From assembly GCA_052386455.1 (NCBI GenBank), contig JBQTKD010000030.1:23732-87731 (forward strand): a stretch of DNA of 64,000 bases, read 5' to 3'. A model generated the notes under the pieces. The model was given only the letters and a program-made list of their open reading frames with translations. It was not told where the DNA came from and made no database searches. Shown piece by piece: positions 41,074-49,859 of this stretch. Each line of letters starts with the position of its first letter. Position 1 is the first letter of the stretch. The position numbers and the translations under genes were made by a program. This DNA comes from JBQTKD01 sp052386455. Lineage in GTDB: Bacteria > Actinomycetota > Actinomycetes > Sporichthyales > Sporichthyaceae.

Positions 41074-42315
41074 GTGAGCACGCAGCGCTTCGTCATCGTC
41101 GGAGGCGGCCAGGCGGCCGCGGCGGCAGCCGCCGAACTGCGCGATCGGGAGTTCGACGGCGAGATCGTGATCCTGTCCGAGGAACACGAATACCCGTACG
41201 AGCGTCCGCCGCTGTCCAAGGACTACCTGCTCACCGGCGACACCACGGATCTCTACTTCAAGCCCGCCGAGTGGTACGGCGAGGCGAAGGTCGAGGTCGT
41301 GTTCGGCGCGAAGGTCACCGGGGTGGACCCGAAGGCCAAGGTCCTGACCCTCGCCGACGGCTCCGAGCAGCGCTACGACAAGCTCCTCATCGCCACCGGC
41401 GGCCGTCCCAAGGTGATCCCGTCGATCTCCGGCGAGCGCGTGCGCTACCTGCGCGACAAGGTCGACGCGGACCGCATGAACGAAGAACTCACCGAGGGCA
41501 GCACGCTCGTCGTCATCGGCGCCGGCTTCGTCGGCTGCGAGGTCGCGGCCTCGGCCCGCAAGCGCGGCGTGAACGTCGTGGTCATCGAGGCCTTCGACGT
41601 GCCGATGAAGCGCGCGCTCGGCGACGCGGTGGGCGCGGCCATGGCCCAGGTTCACCTGAACAACGGCGTCGACCTGCAGTGCTCGACCACGATCGAGTCG
41701 GTGACCGAGTCCGGCGACAAGGTCGTCGTCGTGACCAACAACGGCACCGTCGAGGCGGACTACCTGCTCGTCGCGATCGGCATGACCCCGAACGTCGAAC
41801 TGCTCGAGGGTTCGGGCATCGAGATCGACAACGGCATCGTCGTGGACGAGTTCTGCCGCACCAGCGACCCGGACGTGTTCGCCGCCGGCGACGTCGCGAA
41901 CGCGTGGGACCCCGAAGCCGGGCACCGCGTCCGCGTCGAGCACTACGACAACGCGGCCAAACAGGGCGCCGCGGCTGCTGCGAACATGCTCGGCGCCGAG
42001 GTCGCCTACACCGACGCGCACTGGTTCTGGTCCGACCAGTACGAGCACAGCCTGCAGGCCGTGGGCCTGGCCAAGGACTACGACGCCGTCGTCATCCGCA
42101 AGGAGTCCCCGGACGAGCTGGCCTTCGCCGCGTTCTACGTCAAGGACAACAAGGTCCAGGCCGCGTTCTCCCTGGACAACTCCAAGGAGATCATGCGCGT
42201 CCGCAAGCTGATCGCGGCCGGCACCGAGGTGACGCACGAGCAGCTCGCCGACCCGTCGTGCGACCTGCGCAAGATCGGCCAACCCGCACGCGAACGGGGC
42301 CCGCGCCCGAAGTAG
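41074..42315 (+). CDS. NAD(P)H:ferredoxin reductase (rhodocoxin/putidaredoxin reductase type)
   Basis: A 413-residue FAD reductase: FVIVGGGQAAAAAAAELR (FAD), PYERPPLSKDYL, LIATGGRPK, second dinucleotide motif VVIGAGFVGCEVAASARKRG, and VFAAGDVANAW. GTG 41074 has CCAGGAGG upstream. It shuttles electrons from NAD(P)H to small ferredoxins that feed P450s, so it may serve the ferredoxin at 6530 and the P450s at 3504 and 48345, although these are far away. A strong terminator follows. Confidence 0.92.
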   Translation: MSTQRFVIVGGGQAAAAAAAELRDREFDGEIVILSEEHEYPYERPPLSKDYLLTGDTTDLYFKPAEWYGEAKVEVVFGAKVTGVDPKAKVLTLADGSEQRYDKLLIATGGRPKVIPSISGERVRYLRDKVDADRMNEELTEGSTLVVIGAGFVGCEVAASARKRGVNVVVIEAFDVPMKRALGDAVGAAMAQVHLNNGVDLQCSTTIESVTESGDKVVVVTNNGTVEADYLLVAIGMTPNVELLEGSGIEIDNGIVVDEFCRTSDPDVFAAGDVANAWDPEAGHRVRVEHYDNAAKQGAAAAANMLGAEVAYTDAHWFWSDQYEHSLQAVGLAKDYDAVVIRKESPDELAFAAFYVKDNKVQAAFSLDNSKEIMRVRKLIAAGTEVTHEQLADPSCDLRKIGQPARERGPRPK

Positions 42316-42324
42316 GACCGGTAG

Positions 42325-42366
42325 CGTCCGACCGACCGTGAGCAATAGGCCACGGTCGGTCGGACG
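42325..42366. terminator. 16-bp perfect hairpin terminator
   Basis: Arms CGTCCGACCGACCGTG (42325-42340) and its exact complement (42351-42366) with loop AGCAATAGGC, ten bases past the reductase stop and just before the convergent methyltransferase end. It lacks a U-tract, as is common in actinomycetes, and can act on both strands. Confidence 0.85.
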
Positions 42367-42388
42367 TTGCGCGGTTTGTGAGCCCCGG

Positions 42389-43462
42389 TCAGGGCCGCAG
42401 CAGGTAGAACCGGAAGAAGTCGTTCTCGATCGGCAACACCTCGCAGTCGGCGAACCCGGCGCGGGCGGCGAGGTCTTGGACGGTCGATGCGCGCAGGGCG
42501 GTGCCGAGGGCCTCGGACGGGGACTCGGCGCGGCTGGCGGGGAGGCAGTGGCTGACGCTCCAGCCGTACATCATGCGCTCGACCTGATCGCCTGGCGCGG
42601 TGAAGACGTCCGCGACCCGTTCGTCGACGATCAGCGCCAGCCCGCCAGGCGCCAGCGCCGCCTTGACCGCGGCGAGGACGCCAACCGGGTCGGCCATGTC
42701 GTGCAGCGCCTCGAAGACGGCGACCGCGGCGTATTCGCCCTTCGGCAGGGCGGCCGCATCCCGGACGGCGAATTCAACGCCCGCCTCCGGACCACGGGCA
42801 CGGGCGGCGGCGATGGACGCTTCGTCGAGGTCGATGCCGTCGACGCGCAGCCCCGGGTACGCCCGGGCGATCGCGACCGTGGACCAGCCGAGTCCGCAGC
42901 CGAGGTCGGCGGCCCGCGCCCCGGGGACGCGCAGCGCCGCGTCGAGTTCTGGGATCGCGCCCAGCCACCCGGCCATCTCCGCGGTGAAGGCGGGGCGGTT
43001 GATCGCGGCCTGCCCGTCGCGCATGTCGGGTCCGTAGGCGGCGTACGGCACCCCGGCGCCGGTGCGGAACGCGTCGACGACCGCCGGCAGAGCGCCGGCG
43101 ATGCCGACGACCAGCGGGGCGAAGGGCGCGACGTGGTTCGGGTCGGTCGGGTCGGCGAGGACTGCGGCGTGCCCCGCGGGCAGCGCGAAGCGGCGCTCCT
43201 GCGCCGGGGCGGAAACGTCGTCCACGTCGAGGATTCCCGCCACGGCCTGCTGCTCGAGCCACTCCCGCAGGTACCGCTCGTCGAGACCGGTGTGCTTGGC
43301 GAGGTCGATCGACGTGGCGGGGCCGACGTCGACGAGGGTGGCGTAGAGGCCGAGGCGCACCCCGAGATGAACGCCAAAAAGTTCGAGGGTTCCGATGGTC
43401 GCCTCGAACAGGCGCTCCACCAGGGCGTCGCGCGCGGCGTCGATCGGTTCGTGCACCGTCAT
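42389..43462 (-). CDS. Class I SAM-dependent methyltransferase with winged-helix N-terminus
   Basis: A 357-residue methyltransferase. Residues about 20-100 form a winged-helix dimerisation domain (LFEATIGTLELFGVHLGVRLGLY, GLDERYLREWLEQQAVAGIL), and the Rossmann part shows AADLGCGLGWSTVAIARAYP, GIDLDEASI and FEALHDMADP. The layout resembles O-methyltransferases of secondary metabolism. ATG 43460-43462 is chosen because GGAGG lies five bases upstream; a longer frame starts at 43510. No partner gene indicates the acceptor. Confidence 0.85.
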   Translation of the reverse strand: MTVHEPIDAARDALVERLFEATIGTLELFGVHLGVRLGLYATLVDVGPATSIDLAKHTGLDERYLREWLEQQAVAGILDVDDVSAPAQERRFALPAGHAAVLADPTDPNHVAPFAPLVVGIAGALPAVVDAFRTGAGVPYAAYGPDMRDGQAAINRPAFTAEMAGWLGAIPELDAALRVPGARAADLGCGLGWSTVAIARAYPGLRVDGIDLDEASIAAARARGPEAGVEFAVRDAAALPKGEYAAVAVFEALHDMADPVGVLAAVKAALAPGGLALIVDERVADVFTAPGDQVERMMYGWSVSHCLPASRAESPSEALGTALRASTVQDLAARAGFADCEVLPIENDFFRFYLLRP

Positions 43463-43586
43463 GTGAGCCTCCAGCATCGTCACTCGACCACCGGTCCCAT
43501 ACTCGCCCACCCGGCGGGACGACCTCGGCGCGGCATCGCCGCCGGCGGCCGATTCCGGCGCCGAGCGGCGACATGACGCGATGCAG

Positions 43587-44048
43587 TCAGCGGGCGGATT
43601 GATCGCCGGAACAGACCAGGTGCATCGCGACGATGCGCCCGGTGGCGTCGGTGTCGTAGAACGCGTGCTGCGCGAAGACCTGGGGGCCGTCCTGCGAGGT
43701 CCACCGGATCCGGTAGTCGACGGCGTCGCGCTCGCCGACCTTCTCGCTGCGCAGTTCCTCCACCGCGTCGGCGGCGCCGTACCACTCGCGCATCAACCCC
43801 ATGAGCGAGTCGCGGTGGGTGCGGACCAGGAAACCCTGGCTCGGTGTGAAGGCGCGGAAGTCGACGGCCGGCGCCAGCTTGGACCCGGCGGCGTCGAAGT
43901 CGCGGGCCGCCAAGGCCGTGACGAACTGCGCGCCGACGCTCGCCGAGTCGGCATCGGAGTCGGACGCGGATCCGGGGGCGGCGGTGCCGGCGAGCAGGCC
44001 CGCCGCGAGGGCGGAGGCGAGCAGTCCGGTCGAAACGATGCGGCGCAT
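43587..44048 (-). CDS. Secreted SnoaL/NTF2-like protein
   Basis: A 153-residue protein with signal peptide MRRIVSTGLLASALAAGLLAGTAAPGSA followed by an NTF2-like fold (AQFVTALAARDFDAAGSKLAPAVDFRAFTPSQGF, YRIRWTSQDGPQVFAQHAFYDTDATGRIV). Such domains bind small ligands or are enzymes; no catalytic residues can be assigned. ATG 44046-44048 is chosen because it opens the signal peptide. Confidence 0.75.
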   Translation of the reverse strand: MRRIVSTGLLASALAAGLLAGTAAPGSASDSDADSASVGAQFVTALAARDFDAAGSKLAPAVDFRAFTPSQGFLVRTHRDSLMGLMREWYGAADAVEELRSEKVGERDAVDYRIRWTSQDGPQVFAQHAFYDTDATGRIVAMHLVCSGDQSAR

Positions 44049-44218
44049 GGACGATCCCGTCGTTGGGCCGGGCAGGGTGCCCGGGCTCGTTCCGACGCTA
44101 GAACCGGCGAGGTCCGCCCGCCTCCCGGCGGGCCGCACGCTTGGGGTGGGGACAGCCTCACCCCCGGGCTGCGGAACGCCTCGTGGACGCCCGATGCGCC
44201 ACGCAGCAGAATCCGGGC

Positions 44219-46114
44219 ATGACCACCGCGGGAATGGCGCACCTGACGCTCCGCCAGGTGCGGACGGCGCGAAGCGGCACGGTGGTCAACCTGGTGCTGG
44301 CCGTGGTCGCGTCCCTGACCCTGGCGGGGATCGCGTTGATGACCGCGGCGGACGAGGCGTCGGGCTGGACGGGCTTCGAGAGCGCGGACACCGCGACCTT
44401 CTTGGCCCTGTTTCCCCTGCTGCCGGTGACCGGGGCGATGCTCGCGCGCCGCCGGCCGGACAACGCGATCGGCTGGCTGTTCCTCGCGGCGGCGGTGTGC
44501 ATTGCGATCAGCGCCTTCGCCCACGGGTACGGGGACTACGCCCTGTACGCGAATCCGGGCGCGCTGCCCGCCGCTGCCCAGGTGACGTGGTGGGGCTGGA
44601 CCGGGTGGGTGGGCTTCGTGCTCCTCGCCGTGTTTCTGCCGCTGCTGTTTCCCACGGGCCAACTGCCGTCGGCGGCCTGGCGACCGGCGGCGTGGTTGGC
44701 CGTCGCCGCGGCCGGATCCGTCGCGGTCGCGATCGCCCTGCGGCCCGGCGGGCTGACCGATTTCCCGGACACTCCCAACCCCTACGGCGTTGCGGGCCTG
44801 GGCGATCCCTTGGACGCGCTCGAACGGGCCGCGACGCCGGTCCTGCTCGTGGCACTCGGCGTCGCCGTGCTGTCCCTCGTGGTGCGGTATCGCGCGGGTG
44901 ACGCGACGCTTCGGCGGCAGACGCTCTGGGTGGCGTGGGTCGGCGGCGTGCTGATCGCCGTGGACGTCGTCGGGAATCTAATGCTGGGCGGGGGAATCTC
45001 CGATCACCCCGCCTACTGCACCTGGGGCGCCGCGACGGCCAAGCCGGTGTACGGGACCGTCCTTCCCGTGCTGCTGCTGGCGGGGCTTCCGGCGGCGGTC
45101 GGCGTCGCGGTGCTGCGGCGCAACCTCTACTCCCTCGATCGGGTCGTTCGACGCTCCGCGGTCTACGCGACGCTGTGGATCGTCATCGCGGCGGTGTTCG
45201 TCGGGTTCGCGTGGTCGCTGGGCGTAACGGCCACCGGCCGAGTTCCCGTGGCGTTGTCGGTCGCCTTGACGATCGCCGCGACGATGGCCTTCCAACCCGC
45301 GCGGGCGGCACTGGAACGGGTCGCGGACCGATGGGTGTTCGGGCGCCGAGCCGACGGCCAGCAGCCTGCGTCCGAGGTGGGTGCGGAGCGCGGCCCCGCC
45401 GCACCTCCTCGGCGCCGGGGCGATCGCCGACAACTGCGGCACCTGCTCGCGCACGAGGCCGCACTGTCCGCGGAGAACCTCGCCCAGGCCACGGAACTCG
45501 CCGCGTCGCGGGCGCGCATCGTCGAGGCGGCCGAGGCCGAGCGGCGCCGGCTCGAGCGCGACATCCACGACGGCGCCCAGCAGGAGCTCGTCGCGATGAT
45601 GGCCAAGCTGCGCATCGCGCTGGACCAGGCCGGCTCCGATTCGGCCGCCGCCCCGACGCTGCGCGACCTGCAGCACGACGCCAAGGCGGCACTGGCCGGG
45701 ATCCGCGCGCTGGCGCAGGGCATCCACCCGGCGGTGCTCTCCGACGAGGGCCTCGTCGCGGCCGTGCACGCCCGCACGATGCGGCTGCCGTTGTCGGTCG
45801 AGGTCCTCGCGGAGCCGGAGCTCGAGCGGACGCGTTTCGCCGACGCCGTCGAGGGCGGGGCGTTCTTCGTCGTGTCGGAGGCGCTGGCCAACGTGCTGAA
45901 GCACTCGGACGCGCAGCGCGCCACCGTGCGCCTCGCCGTCGACGATCGCCTGCTCCGCATCGAGATCGTCGACGACGGCGCCGGCTTCGATCCGGCGGCG
46001 GTGACCGGCAACGGACTGACTCGGTTGGCCGATCGGGTCGCGGGACTGGGCGGTTCGCTGCAGGTGGACTCCGGCCCGGGCGGCACGACCGTGCGTGCGA
46101 GGATTCCCGTGTGA
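44219..46114 (+). CDS. Sensor histidine kinase, HisKA_3 type
   Basis: A 631-residue NarL-class kinase. The first about 380 residues hold eight or more hydrophobic helices. A coiled coil (NLAQATELAASRARIVEAAEAERRRLE) leads to the HisKA_3 box RDIHDGAQQELVAMM with the phospho-acceptor His, then ALAQGIHPAVL and a HATPase domain (SEALANVLKHS, DDGAGFDP, GLTRLADRV). ATG 44219 is the first reasonable start; ATG 44234 is close by. Its stop overlaps the response-regulator start (GTGA), so they form a pair. Confidence 0.9.
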   Translation: MTTAGMAHLTLRQVRTARSGTVVNLVLAVVASLTLAGIALMTAADEASGWTGFESADTATFLALFPLLPVTGAMLARRRPDNAIGWLFLAAAVCIAISAFAHGYGDYALYANPGALPAAAQVTWWGWTGWVGFVLLAVFLPLLFPTGQLPSAAWRPAAWLAVAAAGSVAVAIALRPGGLTDFPDTPNPYGVAGLGDPLDALERAATPVLLVALGVAVLSLVVRYRAGDATLRRQTLWVAWVGGVLIAVDVVGNLMLGGGISDHPAYCTWGAATAKPVYGTVLPVLLLAGLPAAVGVAVLRRNLYSLDRVVRRSAVYATLWIVIAAVFVGFAWSLGVTATGRVPVALSVALTIAATMAFQPARAALERVADRWVFGRRADGQQPASEVGAERGPAAPPRRRGDRRQLRHLLAHEAALSAENLAQATELAASRARIVEAAEAERRRLERDIHDGAQQELVAMMAKLRIALDQAGSDSAAAPTLRDLQHDAKAALAGIRALAQGIHPAVLSDEGLVAAVHARTMRLPLSVEVLAEPELERTRFADAVEGGAFFVVSEALANVLKHSDAQRATVRLAVDDRLLRIEIVDDGAGFDPAAVTGNGLTRLADRVAGLGGSLQVDSGPGGTTVRARIPV

Positions 46115-46787
46115 CGCAACGTCAGCTGCGGGTCGTCGTCGCCGAGGACAACTTCCTGGTCCGGGAGGGCACCCGTCGGCTGCTGGAGGCTCCGGCGAGG
46201 TCGAGGTGTGCGCCGCGGTGGGGTCGGCGCCGGAACTGATCGAGGCTGTGACACGGCTCGACCCGGACGCCGTGGTCACCGACATCCGGATGCCGCCCGG
46301 GCACCGCACCGAGGGCATCGACGCGGCCCGGCGGCTGCGGATCGATCGACCCGACCTGGCCGTGGTGGTGCTGTCTCAACACAACGATCCCATCTATGCG
46401 GCCAAGTTGTTCGCCGACGGCGCCGCCGGACTGGCCTACCTGCTCAAGGACCACATCGGCGACGACGAGGGTCTGCTGCGTGCCCTGCGCGAATGCGTGG
46501 CGGGCCGCTCGGTGATCGACCCGGACGTGGTCGAGTCGTTGATCGACGCACGATCCCGGCCCGCCTCCCCGGTGAGCCGGCTGACTCCGCGAGAGGTCGA
46601 GGTGTTGGCCGGGATGGCCGAGGGCCGGACCAACACGGCCATCGCGTCCGTGCTGCACCTGTCCGAATCCGCGGTGGAGAAGTACATCAACGCGATCTTC
46701 GGGAAGCTGGACCTCGCCCCTGAGGCGGCAGTGCATCGGCGAGTCGTGGCAGTGTTGACCTACCTGCGCGAGCGTGCGCCCTCGTAG
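46111..46787 (+). pseudogene. NarL-type response regulator with a frameshift in the receiver domain
   Basis: From GTG 46111 the frame encodes VTQRQLRVVVAEDNFLVREGTRRLLEA, the start of a receiver. The continuation (SGEVEVCAAVGSAPELIEAV, then VVTDIRMPPG with the phospho-acceptor Asp, YLLKDHIGDD and the HTH LTPREVEVLAGMAEGRTNTAIASVLHLSESAVEKYI) lies in another frame. The change falls at about 46186-46191 (CTGGAGGCTCCGG) and is cured by adding one base. It may be a sequencing error, a real mutation or, less likely, a programmed -1 shift. If genuine, the upstream kinase has lost its partner. Confidence 0.82.
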
Positions 46788-46811
46788 GGGCGGTGGTCCC
46801 CGGATCTCGCG

Positions 46812-46877
46812 TGTGGGCAATCCGCGCCAGATCCTTGGGCGATCCGCGGGTGCCTTGTGGGCAATCCGCGATCAACC
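46812..46877. repeat. Three direct repeats with 22-base period
   Basis: TGTGGGCAATCCGCG occurs exactly at 46812-46826 and 46856-46870, with a variant (CTTGGGCGATCCGCG) midway at 46834-46848. The equal 22-base step, two helical turns, lies between convergent genes and resembles an iterated protein-binding site or a decayed tandem repeat. Confidence 0.7.
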
Positions 46878-46914
46878 ACGCGGGCTCTCTGGGTCGCGTG
46901 GATCTACCTGCAGG

Positions 46915-48348
46915 TCAGGTGCAGAGAGTGCGGTTGCCGCGGGGGGCGGTCCAGCCCCTGGTCGTGAGCACCTCGAGGAACACGCACCGCGGCGTCGTCT
47001 CGCGGGTGCGGTCGGCGTGGAAGGTCAGCGGTGGGGCGAGGCCGCCCAGCGTCTCGTTCCGCACGGTGGCCAGGCCGCGCAGGATCGACTGCGACGTGAG
47101 CGGCGCGCGGGCGGCGGGGCCCAGCCCGGCCACGGCGGCCTCGAGCAGCCTGCCCGACGCCCAGGCCGACACGGCGTTCGAGTCGATCTCGACTCCCGGC
47201 GCGTGCCGCGCCATCGCGTCGTGGAGGTCGCGCTGGCCGGGGGAGGTCCGCAGCATCCACGGCGCGGTCAGGCTCGTGGCGGCGAACCCGCTCGCGCGCA
47301 GCTGCGGATCGCGTGCCTGCTCGATGCCGATCACCCCGCCGGTGGAGGCGAGCAGGGGGCGGTAGCCGACGGTGGCGCACGACCGGGCGACGCGGCCGAT
47401 CGAGGCTCCGTCCAGGGCCAGGAGCAGCACCTGCGCGCCGCTGCTCCTCGCGTTCAGGCACGGCGCCGAGTACTCGGTCTGCGTGGCGGACACCTGAACC
47501 CGGTACACGAGCTCGGCGCCGACGCGTCGGGCCTGCGCGTCGACGACCTTGACCGCCGCCGTGCAACTGGGAGTCTCGATGCAGTAGAGATGCGCGAACT
47601 TCGGCCTGCCCTCGGCACGCAGGTGGGCGAGTAGCGCGGCGACCTGTCCGTCCAGGCCCGCGCCCTGCCGATAGAGGTAGCGGCTGCGGTCCCATTCGCC
47701 GGTGAGCCCATCTCCGCCGACGACGGGAATGCGCATGCGTTCGACGCCGGCGGTGAACCCGGCCATGGTGAGGATGGGCATCGCCCCGACGATCGCGACG
47801 GCCTTCTTCGCCCCGACGAGTTCGGCGACCGCCGCCGCACTGCGCGACTGGTCTCCGCCGTCGTCGCGCTGGTACAGCACGACGGGATGACAGGCGAGGC
47901 CGCCGCGGGCGTTGACGTCCTTGACCCAGGCCGCCATCGTCGTGCGCGAGGCGGCGACGATCGGGCCGACGATCCCGCCGAAGTTGCCCACCTGACCCAG
48001 GACGACCGGCGCCTCCGCGCCGGAGCACGCCCGCGGCACGGGGACCGCCGAAGGCGCCGGAGGATCGTCGGCGGGTCGCGGCTTGGCCGTCGGCCGCATC
48101 GCGAATCCCCGTGCCGAGGCGGCTGCCTGCCGCGCGGGTGTGGAGACCCGCCGAGGCGTGTTCTCGACCGTGGCGAGGCGTTCCGTTCCCGTCTGCCGGA
48201 CCACGGCCGCGGCGATCGCCTCGACCGACTCGGGTGCGATGCGCACCTGCGCCGAACCCGCGGCGCGCAGTTCCGTCTCGTTCAGCCGAGTTCCGCAGCC
48301 CGCCAGGAGCAGCGCGGTGGCGACGGCGGTCGGGACGAACCCCCTCAT
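46915..48348 (-). CDS. Leu-type binding lipoprotein, partner of the P450
   Basis: A 477-residue Peripla_BP_6 protein with lipobox LLLAGC at the N-terminus. Binding-fold motifs: VLGQVGNFGGIVGPIV, VKDVNARGGLACHPVVLYQRDDGGD, AIVGAMPILTMAGF, LASTGGVIGIEQARDP. Cys residues in YCIETPSC, CLNARSS and SCATVGY suggest disulfides. ATG 48346-48348 overlaps the P450 stop by four bases, so translation is coupled. No permease is encoded nearby. It may be a sensor or scavenger for the P450 substrate. A shredded copy is at 55142-55440. Confidence 0.85.
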   Translation of the reverse strand: MRGFVPTAVATALLLAGCGTRLNETELRAAGSAQVRIAPESVEAIAAAVVRQTGTERLATVENTPRRVSTPARQAAASARGFAMRPTAKPRPADDPPAPSAVPVPRACSGAEAPVVLGQVGNFGGIVGPIVAASRTTMAAWVKDVNARGGLACHPVVLYQRDDGGDQSRSAAAVAELVGAKKAVAIVGAMPILTMAGFTAGVERMRIPVVGGDGLTGEWDRSRYLYRQGAGLDGQVAALLAHLRAEGRPKFAHLYCIETPSCTAAVKVVDAQARRVGAELVYRVQVSATQTEYSAPCLNARSSGAQVLLLALDGASIGRVARSCATVGYRPLLASTGGVIGIEQARDPQLRASGFAATSLTAPWMLRTSPGQRDLHDAMARHAPGVEIDSNAVSAWASGRLLEAAVAGLGPAARAPLTSQSILRGLATVRNETLGGLAPPLTFHADRTRETTPRCVFLEVLTTRGWTAPRGNRTLCT

Positions 48349-49748
48349 CGCGTCTGCCGCTCGTTCCGCGTCCCTGCGCCGACCGGTCTGTCGCGCCCGC
48401 GCAATCGGACTCGAACCGCGCTCGGCCCGGTGACGAAGACGAAGCGTTCGGACGGAGGCGCAACGGTCCGATCGGGCATCAGGTCGAAGCGATGGGCAAT
48501 CGTGGCGAGGGCCACTTTGGCCTCCAGGTAGGCCAATCCGCGCCCGGGACACACGCGCTGGCCCGCTCCGAAGGCGAGGAAGCCCTTGGCCTCGATGGTG
48601 TCGCCGAGCCACCGGTCGGGGTCGAACTCCCCCGGCCGCGTCGCGGGATCGGCCTGCAGTCCGATGTGGCGGACCAGCAGCGCCAGCCGCGTCCCCGCGG
48701 GCAGGGTGGTGCCCAGGATCTCGACGTCGTGCAGCGGTTCGAGCCCGACGAAGCTGGCCGGGCCGTGCAGTCGGATGGCCTCGCGGACGACGGCGTCGGC
48801 GTACTCGAGGCGCCCCGCCGCCGCGGCGTCCGCGACGACGTCGTCGCCGAGCACCTCGTCGGCCTCGGCACGAAGCCGTGCGGCGACGTCGGGCCGAGTG
48901 GCGGCGTACCAGGCCGCCCAGCCGAGGCTGTTCGCCGTCGTGTCCTCGCCTGCGAGGAGCATCGTCATGGCGTTCGCGGCGATCTCGGCGTCGGACCGAA
49001 AGTCGGGACTCTCCAGGATGCCGTCGAGGAAGTTGTCGGGATCGAGTCCCGGGTTCTCGGCGCGGCGGCGACGCGCCTGCGCGACGAACTCGGCGATGGC
49101 CGCGTGCAGCACTTCGCAGGAGCGCTCCATGGCCCGGTCGGCGGGCAGCTTCACCCATCGCCAGTACGGGAACGGGGACCTTATTCGATGGCCGACGCGC
49201 GCGAGGACCCGCTCGATGTGGGACCGCAGGTGGTCCTCGCCGGATCCGAGGAGGTCGGGGCGGTGGCCGAAGGCGAGGGCCGTGACGACCTCGGTCGTGT
49301 AGGACCTGAACAGCGGCAGGAGGTCGACGGCCTCCCGGCCCGCGAGCGCGTCGAGGCGGCGTTCCAGTCGCAGCACGGTTTCGGCGACGACCCCGTGGTA
49401 GCGGTGCAACCGGTCCGCGTTCAACGCCGTCACGGCCATGCGCCGCTGCCGCCGCCAGTCCTCGCCTTCGGCGGTGAACACGCCGCGGCCGACGACCTCG
49501 TCGAGGATCTGCGCCATGTTCGACCAGCGGCGGTAGTGCTCGGGGCGTTGGCGGAGCATCGCGTTGGCCGCGTCGCGATCGGCGATCACGACCAGCGGCG
49601 TGCGGCCGATGTCCGTCCGGTAGATCGGACCGAACCGGTCGGCCCACTCCTCGAGGATCAGGTGCAGGCGGTCGTGGCGCAGTTGGTGCGCGTTGCCCAG
49701 CAGTGGCAGGCGGCGCGGGCCCGGCAGGTCGGCGAGAGAAGAAGGCAT
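48345..49748 (-). CDS. Cytochrome P450 (CYP class with PG-rich N-terminus)
   Basis: A 467-residue P450: N-terminal LPGPRRLPLLGNAHQL without a membrane anchor, I-helix LLAGEDTTANSLGW, ExxR in VVREAIRLHG and heme loop FGAGQRVCPGRGLAY with Cys400. This resembles the CYP102/CYP4-like branch more than the typical actinomycete soluble P450 at 3504. ATG 49746-49748. The gene is divergent from the cyclase-LuxR regulator and overlaps the binding lipoprotein. Substrate unknown. Confidence 0.9.
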   Translation of the reverse strand: MPSSLADLPGPRRLPLLGNAHQLRHDRLHLILEEWADRFGPIYRTDIGRTPLVVIADRDAANAMLRQRPEHYRRWSNMAQILDEVVGRGVFTAEGEDWRRQRRMAVTALNADRLHRYHGVVAETVLRLERRLDALAGREAVDLLPLFRSYTTEVVTALAFGHRPDLLGSGEDHLRSHIERVLARVGHRIRSPFPYWRWVKLPADRAMERSCEVLHAAIAEFVAQARRRRAENPGLDPDNFLDGILESPDFRSDAEIAANAMTMLLAGEDTTANSLGWAAWYAATRPDVAARLRAEADEVLGDDVVADAAAAGRLEYADAVVREAIRLHGPASFVGLEPLHDVEILGTTLPAGTRLALLVRHIGLQADPATRPGEFDPDRWLGDTIEAKGFLAFGAGQRVCPGRGLAYLEAKVALATIAHRFDLMPDRTVAPPSERFVFVTGPSAVRVRLRGRDRPVGAGTRNERQTR

Positions 49749-49780
49749 GGGCCGACTGTCGTGCCTGCCGCGGCACCGAA

Positions 49781-49800
49781 TATCACCCGATCGGGTAATA
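49781..49800. promoter_or_regulatory. 20-base palindromic operator between P450 and cyclase-LuxR genes
   Basis: TATCACCCGATCGGGTAATA is symmetric at nine of ten pairs around ACCCGATCGGGT. It lies 32 bases before the P450 start and 60 before the LuxR start, so it can control both. A half-conserved copy (ACCCGATCGGAGG) precedes the third regulator at 63771. Confidence 0.6.
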
Positions 49801-49859
49801 CTCGCGAGCGATGCGGGTCGGAAACTTGAGGCCTCGTCAGCGCCCATCCGGGAGGTCCC

